Below are positions 57,581-64,000 of a stretch of 64,000 bases of DNA, in pieces; position 1 is the first letter of the stretch; each line of letters opens with the position of its first letter. The stretch lies in NCBI RefSeq assembly GCF_002980555.1, contig NZ_PVBT01000006.1, positions 1 through 64,000 on the forward strand, given 5' to 3'. The stretch is from Phyllobacterium myrsinacearum. Its GTDB lineage: Bacteria; Pseudomonadota; Alphaproteobacteria; Rhizobiales; Rhizobiaceae. The notes under the pieces are model-generated. The model worked only from the letters and a program-made list of their open reading frames with translations. It was not told where the DNA came from and did no database searches. A program made the position numbers and the translations under genes.

Positions 57581-58633
57581 TCAGGCCTGAATGACGCGCC
57601 GTCCGGCATTGGCGATCGGCGTTGTCACACCGCTCATCATCGTCTTCGCATAGACAAGCTTCTGAAAACGGCCATTGATCGAAATGCGCGGCAAGGCATG
57701 CAGCGTATCGCGGTGCTCGGCATGGATGGTGCCGTGGCGCGTGGTGACCGCCGACAGAAACCCTTCCGACGCCGCAATGTCGGCTTCCCGCCGTCCGGCA
57801 GCCTTGGCCGAGCCGTAGGGATAGGCAAAATGCTGCGGCCGCCGCCCGAGCTGATCCTCGATCATCCCCGCTGACAGATGCATTTCCTGCGCGACCATGC
57901 CCGCCGTCAGCTTTTTCAGATTGTAGTGATGCACCGTATGGCCGCCGATGGTGCACAGCGGATCGCGGTTCATCTGGCGGATTTCGTTCCAGCTCATCAC
58001 GTCGCGGTCGGGCGCGACGCTGCACACCATATCCTGCGCCGCGCACATCTCGCGCAGCACAGGCATCTGTTCCAGTTCGGTCAGCGTATATGAGAAATAC
58101 CGCATAATGGCATGAAATGCCGATCTTTTCTGGGAAAGCGTGCCGCATCGCCATTCCGGTCCGTCGGGGATGCGGATGAAATCCGCCTTGGCTACAAGGC
58201 TTTCAACGACTTCCCACCACAGCACCGCCGCCCCTTCGATGAAACCCGGCGCGACATACACGACGAAGGGCACCGCATGCTTCTGGAAGACAGGATAGGC
58301 ATGGCGGAAATTATCGTCATAACCATCGTCAAGTGTCACCGCGACGAAGCGCCGGCCGGGGCGTTTGCCGCTCTTCACCCGTTCGACCACCTCGTCCATG
58401 GAGATGAAGTCGGTTCCCTCGGATTTGAGTGAAACGATGATCTGTTCAAGGAACGCCGGGGTGATGGACAGGGAGCGCGTCACGCCAAGCGGGCTGACGC
58501 AGTCCGGACGGACGCGATGCAGCATGATGATCGAGCCCAGCCCGCCAAAATGCTCGCGCGCCGTCGACGCAAAACCGGTGTGCCACGCCAGTCGCATCAC
58601 GGCCTTTCGTATCAAGTCGGCCGCGTGGACCAT
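57581..58633 (-). CDS. Polysaccharide deacetylase, NodB-fold
   Basis: 350 residues. NodB-type motif 1 in VAVTLDDGYDDNFRHAY (metal Asp), motif 2 in IGGHTVHHYNL, and motif 3 region FAYPYGSA. No signal peptide (starts MVHAADLIRKAVMRLA), so probably cytoplasmic or peripheral, acting on a nucleotide- or lipid-linked sugar rather than on an exported polymer. It is at the left border of the polysaccharide genes and divergent from the CelD-like gene. Confidence 0.88.
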   Translation of the reverse strand: MVHAADLIRKAVMRLAWHTGFASTAREHFGGLGSIIMLHRVRPDCVSPLGVTRSLSITPAFLEQIIVSLKSEGTDFISMDEVVERVKSGKRPGRRFVAVTLDDGYDDNFRHAYPVFQKHAVPFVVYVAPGFIEGAAVLWWEVVESLVAKADFIRIPDGPEWRCGTLSQKRSAFHAIMRYFSYTLTELEQMPVLREMCAAQDMVCSVAPDRDVMSWNEIRQMNRDPLCTIGGHTVHHYNLKKLTAGMVAQEMHLSAGMIEDQLGRRPQHFAYPYGSAKAAGRREADIAASEGFLSAVTTRHGTIHAEHRDTLHALPRISINGRFQKLVYAKTMMSGVTTPIANAGRRVIQA

Positions 58634-58765
58634 TCCTTCACCAATTCGCGCTAATAGGCATGTTGAAACGGGATCGTGACCGTCATTTCATGCAGATTAA
58701 GTGTTTATATATCGTTGATCAACGGCATGGTATTTGACGCAATACCGCTTTCACTGGAACCCGCC

Positions 58766-59896
58766 ATGCCTTTATCCCATCTCGATCCAAGAATCATTGC
58801 GGCGCCCGGTGAAATCGCAACAATCTGGCAGTCCCTGCCCCAGAACCATGTCTGCGGCCCGGCACAGTCCGAAGATTGGGTTTCCCTCTGGCAGTCGACT
58901 GTCAATCCGGATTGCCTGCTCGCCTGCCTCTATGCTGGAGAAATGCCGGTCTTTGTTCTGCCGCTGGAGATCAGCCGGTCCGGCCCCTTCAGGATCGCCG
59001 CCTACCCCGGCGGGCCGCATGCCAACTGCAACTTCCCGGTTGTTTCCCCCGCGCATCCCGTCAGCCCCGGCGAGCTGAACCGGCTCTTCGCGGCCCTGCA
59101 CCAGGTGCGGCCGGACATCGACCTCGTCATGCTGGAACGGCAGCTTCCGCTGCTTGACGGTTGCACCAACCCACTGCTGCACCTGCCGAACCGGGAAAAC
59201 GCCAATATCAGCCTGGCGATCACGCTGGACCACAGTTTTCAGACGGTTCTCGAACGCCACAACGCCAAGCGCAAGAAGAAAAAGCACCGCAACAGCATCG
59301 GCAAGTTTGCAGAGGCTGGCGGTTATCGCATTGTCACGGCAACGGTACCCAGCGAGACCGATGCCATGCTTGAGAACTACCTTGCGAACAAGGCGGAAAA
59401 ATTTGCCAGATCCGGGATCAGGAACACGTTTGAGCCTGAGGAAATTCAGCGTTTCTTCCGGCAATTGTTTGCCCGGCATGCGGCGAAGGAACAGCCGCTG
59501 TTCCAGCTCAAAGCCGTGGAGGTCGCCGGGCGCTTTCGGGCAGTCCTCGGTAAATCCCGGGCGAGAACGCAGACCTTCATCGACTTCATCGGCATTGCCG
59601 AGGATGACATGAGCAATGCCAGTCCGGGTGAGTTCTTGTTTTTCGAAGACATTCAGGACAGCTGTAACACCGATCTTGCCTTCTACAGTTTCGGGGTCGG
59701 CGACGAACCGTACAAGCGGAACTGGTGCGATGTCGAAACGCGGCTCTATGACACGCAGCACAGCCTGACGGCCAAGGGCTACGCCTGTGCCGCCTACCGC
59801 ACCGCCCGCGGCACTCTCGTGCGTACCGTCAAGAGGAATGACCGCCTGTGGGCCACGGTGAAAAAACTGCGGTCCCGGCTTTTCGGCCGCGCCTGA
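58766..59896 (+). CDS. GNAT-like acyltransferase, CelD/BcsL family
   Basis: 376 residues from this start. The C-terminal two thirds form the Acetyltransf_6-type GNAT domain with a basic helix SFQTVLERHNAKRKKKKHRN and the later SPGEFLFFEDIQDSC / YKRNWCD segments typical of CelD-like proteins in cellulose and exopolysaccharide loci. Probably adds an acyl group to a polysaccharide precursor. A start at 58727 is also open, with weak ribosome sites for both. It converges on the Wzz-like gene with 6 bases between. Confidence 0.8.
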   Translation: MPLSHLDPRIIAAPGEIATIWQSLPQNHVCGPAQSEDWVSLWQSTVNPDCLLACLYAGEMPVFVLPLEISRSGPFRIAAYPGGPHANCNFPVVSPAHPVSPGELNRLFAALHQVRPDIDLVMLERQLPLLDGCTNPLLHLPNRENANISLAITLDHSFQTVLERHNAKRKKKKHRNSIGKFAEAGGYRIVTATVPSETDAMLENYLANKAEKFARSGIRNTFEPEEIQRFFRQLFARHAAKEQPLFQLKAVEVAGRFRAVLGKSRARTQTFIDFIGIAEDDMSNASPGEFLFFEDIQDSCNTDLAFYSFGVGDEPYKRNWCDVETRLYDTQHSLTAKGYACAAYRTARGTLVRTVKRNDRLWATVKKLRSRLFGRA

Positions 59897-59902
59897 ACGG
59901 CG

Positions 59903-62125
59903 TCAGTGCTGGTGGCTCATGGCTCCGGCGCGCACGATCAGCCCATCATCCAGCTCAAGCGAACCATCCTCAAACGGCGTGAGAAGCTCGGGCTTGATGA
60001 ACTCACCATCAAACAGCGCCATGGATATGGCCTTGACGTCGCGGTCTTCAGGATCGACCAGGCTCAGCACAAGTTCCGAACCATCGTCGACAATGTGCTT
60101 CAGCTCGGCTGCCGTGGCCGGCCCGCTGTCGATCACCACCAGATCATAGGCCGACTGCAAGGCATTGAGGATCATCGGCAGGCGCCCGATGGATTGCATG
60201 GCCTTGACGGGGTCATGGGTGCCGAGGGGGATGAGTTCGGCCTGCGAATAATGGTCGGCATGAATGACTTCGCTGAACGACCGCTCATTGGCCAGAAGAT
60301 CGGTCATTCCGGCAAGGTTCTGGCCATCCAGCATGGAACGGCCGATTTCACCCGATCCGGTCATATCGATCAGAACAATCCGCACGCCACGGTCGGCAAG
60401 TTCCCGCACCAGCAATATGGTCAGCGCAGAGGCCTCATCCCCTTCCGGCGACACGACGACCGCGCGCGCGGCACCGCTTGCCATCAGGCGGTCGGCAACA
60501 CCTGCAATACCGGAATGGTCGGTATGATGATCGGGACTTTGCGCGGACGGCACTGCCCGAACCGGCGCAGCAACCGGCAATGGCGTAAATACCGGTGCAG
60601 CAACCGGCAATGGCTCGGCATGCACGGGCTTGCTGCTGTCAACCGGCGGCACAAGCGCTGGCGCCACTTTCGGGAGAGCAACCACTTTGGGTTCCGCCGC
60701 ACCGCCATCTGGAATGGCCGTGTGTGCAGGACGTAAGGCCCGGCCGCTGAACAAAGCGCTGAGCAGCGTGCCGATGCTGAGGATCAGCAGCGAGGCGACA
60801 AAGGCCGCGCCGGTCATCGGGAGAACCTTGGGGAAATAGGGCTCAACCGGCTTATCGGCGCGGGAGAAGATGCGGACATCGGCGGGCAGATAGCCGCGAT
60901 CCGTGCGCGAGGACGCCTCGCGGTAGCGGGTCAGGTATGATTCGAGCAGCTGGCGCTGTGCCGCAGCCTCGCGCTCCAATGCCCGCAATTCCACTTCCTC
61001 TTCACCGGCCTTGGATGATTGCGCCTTCAAGCCGTTGAGGGTCCGCGTCAGTTCAGACTCGCGCAGGCGGGCCGTTTCCGCTTCGTTTTCAAGGCTGCCA
61101 AGCACTTTGCGGGCTTCCAGCCGGATCTGCTGATCGAGATCGGCCAGCTGCGACCGCAAAGCCTTGATGCGCGGATGACCGCTCAGCAGGGATGCAGACA
61201 GATCGGCAATATCATTGTTGAGCTGAACCTGGCGTTCACGCAGCCGCTGGATCAGCGGCGACGCCATCACATCGGGCAGCGTTTCAACCGGTGCGCCCTT
61301 GGCAAGAGCCGTGCGCACGCTGGCGGCCTTGGCCTCGCTGGCAGCCTTGTTGGCACGCACGCGCGACAATTCCGACGACAGTTCAGACAGCTGCTGCGTT
61401 GCCAGCACCGCATTGTTCTGGCCAATCAGCAGGTCCGACGAGCTGCGATAGGCGGCAACCTTGGCTTCGGCATCCTTCACCCGCTTGCTCAGATCGGCAA
61501 TTTCGGGCTCGAGCCAGCCGGTGGCATCGGCATTGGACTGGGATTTCGACGCCTGCTGCGTTGCCACATATTCATCGGCGATGGCATTGGGCACGGCAGC
61601 GGACAGCGCGGGGTCCTTGGAGGAAAACTGGATGACGATGACACGCGAATTCTGAACGCTGTAAACCACCAGGCGATCACGCACGGCCTGCAGGATGTAA
61701 TCGTCGCGCGCCGTGGTATCGGGATCGGCAGCCAGGCCAAGCTTTGCCAGGATGCGAATCAGCACCGAGGGATCGGCACCGGCCGCCAGTTCGGCATTGC
61801 TGCCCAGATCGAGCTTGGTGATCACCCGCTTCAACAGGTCGGAAGAACCGATAAGCTCCACCTGGCTCTTGATTCCCTCCTGGTCGAGAATCGGCCGATC
61901 GTCGCCCTGCTCGCCGCTGGGTCGGGTAAACACGGATTCGCGCGTCTCGATGAGAATGCGCGTTTCCGCCCGGTATTTGGGCGAAATAAGCGAAAGAACC
62001 AGGAATGCCGCCAGCGTCAGAAGGATGGCACCCAGCAGCACGCGCGCCCTGTTGCGCCACAAACTGGCAAACAGTGCACCAACGTCAATATCCACGTCAC
62101 TATCGACAGAGCCAGCCCGAGGCAT
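59903..62125 (-). CDS. Wzz/BY-kinase-like polysaccharide chain-length protein, kinase site degenerate
   Basis: 740 residues. Wzz part with a first membrane helix (about 28-48), a long periplasmic coiled coil (about 190-420) and a second helix near 430-460; then a Pro/Ala linker with LPVAAPV repeats, and a P-loop-type domain (about 560-735). In that domain, Walker A reads SPEGDEASAL, with no GKS/GKT lysine, and the A' acid region is VLIDMTGSGE; Walker B VVIDSGPA is kept. There is no C-terminal tyrosine cluster (it ends AGAMSHQH). So it has ExoP-like architecture but probably no kinase activity. Start at 62125 (MPRAGSVDSD). Confidence 0.85.
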   Translation of the reverse strand: MPRAGSVDSDVDIDVGALFASLWRNRARVLLGAILLTLAAFLVLSLISPKYRAETRILIETRESVFTRPSGEQGDDRPILDQEGIKSQVELIGSSDLLKRVITKLDLGSNAELAAGADPSVLIRILAKLGLAADPDTTARDDYILQAVRDRLVVYSVQNSRVIVIQFSSKDPALSAAVPNAIADEYVATQQASKSQSNADATGWLEPEIADLSKRVKDAEAKVAAYRSSSDLLIGQNNAVLATQQLSELSSELSRVRANKAASEAKAASVRTALAKGAPVETLPDVMASPLIQRLRERQVQLNNDIADLSASLLSGHPRIKALRSQLADLDQQIRLEARKVLGSLENEAETARLRESELTRTLNGLKAQSSKAGEEEVELRALEREAAAQRQLLESYLTRYREASSRTDRGYLPADVRIFSRADKPVEPYFPKVLPMTGAAFVASLLILSIGTLLSALFSGRALRPAHTAIPDGGAAEPKVVALPKVAPALVPPVDSSKPVHAEPLPVAAPVFTPLPVAAPVRAVPSAQSPDHHTDHSGIAGVADRLMASGAARAVVVSPEGDEASALTILLVRELADRGVRIVLIDMTGSGEIGRSMLDGQNLAGMTDLLANERSFSEVIHADHYSQAELIPLGTHDPVKAMQSIGRLPMILNALQSAYDLVVIDSGPATAAELKHIVDDGSELVLSLVDPEDRDVKAISMALFDGEFIKPELLTPFEDGSLELDDGLIVRAGAMSHQH

Positions 62126-62313
62126 TCCCCACTCCACTTTGAATGCCGCAATGGTAAAGACCTATGGTAACCAGCGGGTTAAAATATCCGGCACACTCAA
62201 GAAGACAGCACAACAAAAGTGCATGCGCAGTTTACCAGCCATTAACCCTAATGAACTGATAATCCCGCTCAGAGTCGAGCGAATTCGTCGCCATTGTTGC
62301 AAGGGTTTTTACG

Positions 62314-62880
62314 GTGTTCAGCAAGCAAATCTTTCTGGTCGCGATCAGCGTTGTGTCGATGACACTTGGCGGCTGCGCCAGTTATCGCCCTGCCCCTGCG
62401 GCATTCCATGCAGCCATCAACAAACCCTATCTGCTCGATGCGGGCGACCGGGTGCGCCTGACTGTCTTCGAACAGGAAGGCTTGACCAACACCTACAGCG
62501 TCGACCAGGCCGGTTATATCTCGGTACCGCTGATCGGCAGCGTGCCTGCCCGCGGCAAGACAATCCAGCAGATCGAGGCCGCCGTGGCAGCCAAGCTGCG
62601 CAAGGGCTATTTGCGCGATCCGGACGTCGCCGTCGAAGTCGACCGGTACCGGCCGGTCTTCGTCATGGGCGAAGTGGGTGCCGCCGGGCAGTACTCCTAT
62701 GTTCCCGGCATGACCGCCCAGAAGGCGATAGCCGCAGCTGGCGGTTTCAGCCCCCGTGCCAATCAGGGGGACGTGGATATCACCCGCCAGCTCAATGGCG
62801 AGATCCTCACCGGCCGCGTGACGATTTCCGATCCTGTCCTGCCCGGCGATACCGTCTATGTGCGCGAGCGCTTCTTCTGA
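62314..62880 (+). CDS. Polysaccharide export lipoprotein, Wza/ExoF-like
   Basis: 188 residues from a GTG start (AAGGG before it). Signal peptide ending in the lipobox LGGC (Cys about 21), so an outer-membrane-directed lipoprotein. The Poly_export domain (YLLDAGDRVRLTVFEQEGL ... GYISVPLIGSVPARGKT) is followed by one SLBB-like domain (VFVMGEVGAAGQYSYVPGM). It is shorter than E. coli Wza, which fits rhizobial exporters. Divergent from the Wzz-like gene, so the two share a promoter region of about 190 bases. Confidence 0.9.
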   Translation: MFSKQIFLVAISVVSMTLGGCASYRPAPAAFHAAINKPYLLDAGDRVRLTVFEQEGLTNTYSVDQAGYISVPLIGSVPARGKTIQQIEAAVAAKLRKGYLRDPDVAVEVDRYRPVFVMGEVGAAGQYSYVPGMTAQKAIAAAGGFSPRANQGDVDITRQLNGEILTGRVTISDPVLPGDTVYVRERFF

Positions 62881-62889
62881 TCGCGGGAA

Positions 62890-64000
62890 ATGAGCGACAG
62901 GCGATCCCTTCGTATTGTTCACTGCTTTCGCGCACCTGTCGGGGGAATATTCCGGCACGTGCGCGATCTCGTTGATGCCCAGGTCAAGGCCGGCCATCAG
63001 GTCGGCGTTGTCTGCGACGCCTCGACCGGCGGCGACTTCGAAGAAACCTTGCTGGCGAGTATGCGGGACAAGCTGGCCCTGGGGCTGAAACGCATTGCCA
63101 TGCAGCGGCAGATCGGTCCGGGCGACCTGATTGCGGCCGTGCGCACCCGCAGCACATTCAAAGCCATGCAGCCGGACATCCTGCATGGTCACGGCGCCAA
63201 GGGCGGCATCTACGCCAGACTATCCGGCTCGCTGCTGCGCCTTTCGGGCAAGCGCGTTGCGCGGTTTTACTCCCCGCATGGCGGCAGCCTGCACTATGCC
63301 CCCTCCGCAATGGCGGGCCGCGTGATCTTTCGCATCGAGCGGTTCATGGAGGGGATGACCGACCGGATCATCTTTGTCTCGGCGTTCGAGCGTGACACCT
63401 ACATCAGCAAGGTCGGTGCGCCGCGCTGCACATCCGCACTGATCTACAATGGTCTGGCGGATGGCGAGTTCGAACCCGTGCAGCCGGACACGAATACAGC
63501 CGATTTCCTGTTCATCGGCGAACTGCGCACCCTGAAAGGGCCGGACCTTTTCATCGACGCCCTGGCGGGCGCGGGCAGAATGGGCGGACCGCCGCCGACC
63601 GCCGTCATGGTCGGTGACGGCGGTGAGCGCGATCAGCTTGTCCGGCAGGCCGAAGCGGCGGGAATCGGCGCCCAGATCAGGTTCCTGCCGCCCATGCAGG
63701 CACGCGCGGCATTTCGTCTTGCCCGGACGGTGGTCATCCCGTCCCGCGCCGAGGCGCTGCCCTATATTGTCCTGGAAGCACTGGCTGCCGGGCGGCCCGT
63801 CATCGTCAGCCGTGTCGGCGGCATTCCGGAGATCGTGGGCGATCACTCCGCGGCCCTTGTGCAGCCGGATGCGCAGGCCCTTGCCCGCAAGATGGCGGCT
63901 GTCCTCGGCGATCCCGCCGCCCATGCAGCGGCCCTTCCCAACCCCGGCCAGATCAGACAAAGATTCAGCATCGGCGGCATGGCAACACGGCTTGAAAACG
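62890..64000 (+). CDS. Family 4 glycosyltransferase, 3' end missing
   Basis: At least 370 codons, cut by the window edge with no stop. N-terminal Rossmann part IVHCFRAPVGGIFRHVRDLV with a conserved Gly-rich turn, acceptor side FYSPHGGSLHYAP, and the GT-B donor motif PSRAEALPYIVLEALAAG (EX7E). It retains the overall plan of GT4 enzymes; donor unknown. Starts 9 bases after the Wza-like gene, so one operon. Confidence 0.9.
   Translation, partial: MSDRRSLRIVHCFRAPVGGIFRHVRDLVDAQVKAGHQVGVVCDASTGGDFEETLLASMRDKLALGLKRIAMQRQIGPGDLIAAVRTRSTFKAMQPDILHGHGAKGGIYARLSGSLLRLSGKRVARFYSPHGGSLHYAPSAMAGRVIFRIERFMEGMTDRIIFVSAFERDTYISKVGAPRCTSALIYNGLADGEFEPVQPDTNTADFLFIGELRTLKGPDLFIDALAGAGRMGGPPPTAVMVGDGGERDQLVRQAEAAGIGAQIRFLPPMQARAAFRLARTVVIPSRAEALPYIVLEALAAGRPVIVSRVGGIPEIVGDHSAALVQPDAQALARKMAAVLGDPAAHAAALPNPGQIRQRFSIGGMATRLEN

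Overview
The window is GC-rich chromosomal DNA from an alphaproteobacterium of the Hyphomicrobiales (Rhizobiales), most likely near Brucellaceae/Phyllobacteriaceae. The grounds are the gene set and order: rpmG-pleD-divK-DUF3572-dinB, dnaE, lolD-lolC-proS, a full nuoA-N operon followed by birA-rnj-mce-DUF1467, clpP-clpX-lon, and rplM-rpsI-speB-argC with ctaA nearby. The direct-repeat type LexA boxes (GTTC-N7-GTTC) fit the same group. Species cannot be named from sequence alone.

Layout. 1-1.1 kb: 3' end of an autotransporter and a DUF982 gene. 1.3-5.4 kb: rpmG, the divK-pleD cell-cycle/c-di-GMP operon (minus strand), DUF3572 and dinB with a LexA box. 5.5-10.7 kb: AraC/GyrI regulator, dnaE, a histidine phosphatase. 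10.8-10.95 kb: a 28-codon gene for a one-helix membrane peptide with its own LexA box, which is the most interesting locus here. 11-14.4 kb: lolD-lolC-proS. 14.7-16.3 kb: a promoter-to-terminator sRNA candidate and a family 2 glycosyltransferase, placed between proS and the nuo/birA block. 16.3-35.1 kb: respiratory complex I operon (minus strand, transcribed nuoA to nuoN), with an extra hairpin-helix protein gene between nuoF and nuoG, then birA, RNase J, methylmalonyl-CoA epimerase and DUF1467. 35.5-38.3 kb: an MFS exporter, tRNA-Asp, tRNA-Val, a HupE/UreJ transporter. 38.3-43.5 kb: lon, clpX, clpP. 43.5-50 kb: metabolic and accessory genes (SolA-like oxidase, orphan barstar, cytochrome P450, cupin, MetY, CoA-binding protein, enoyl-CoA hydratase homologue, DUF2059), ending in two facing palindromic repeats. 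50.2-57.6 kb: thioesterase, rplM-rpsI, speB, argC, an APH-like kinase, MFS, ctaA, DUF2842. 57.6-64 kb: a surface polysaccharide locus (deacetylase, CelD-like acetyltransferase, Wzz/BY-kinase-like chain-length protein without a P-loop lysine, Wza-like export lipoprotein, and a glycosyltransferase cut by the window end).

How they work together. Most of the window is housekeeping: respiration, replication, translation, proteolysis, lipoprotein sorting and cell-cycle signalling. Two LexA boxes mark an SOS layer: one controls the translesion polymerase DinB, the other a tiny membrane peptide that by size, topology and regulation resembles the Caulobacter division inhibitor SidA. No CRISPR array, prophage, insertion sequence or rRNA operon was seen. 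Calls rest on reading the sequence and on family knowledge; no database search was run.
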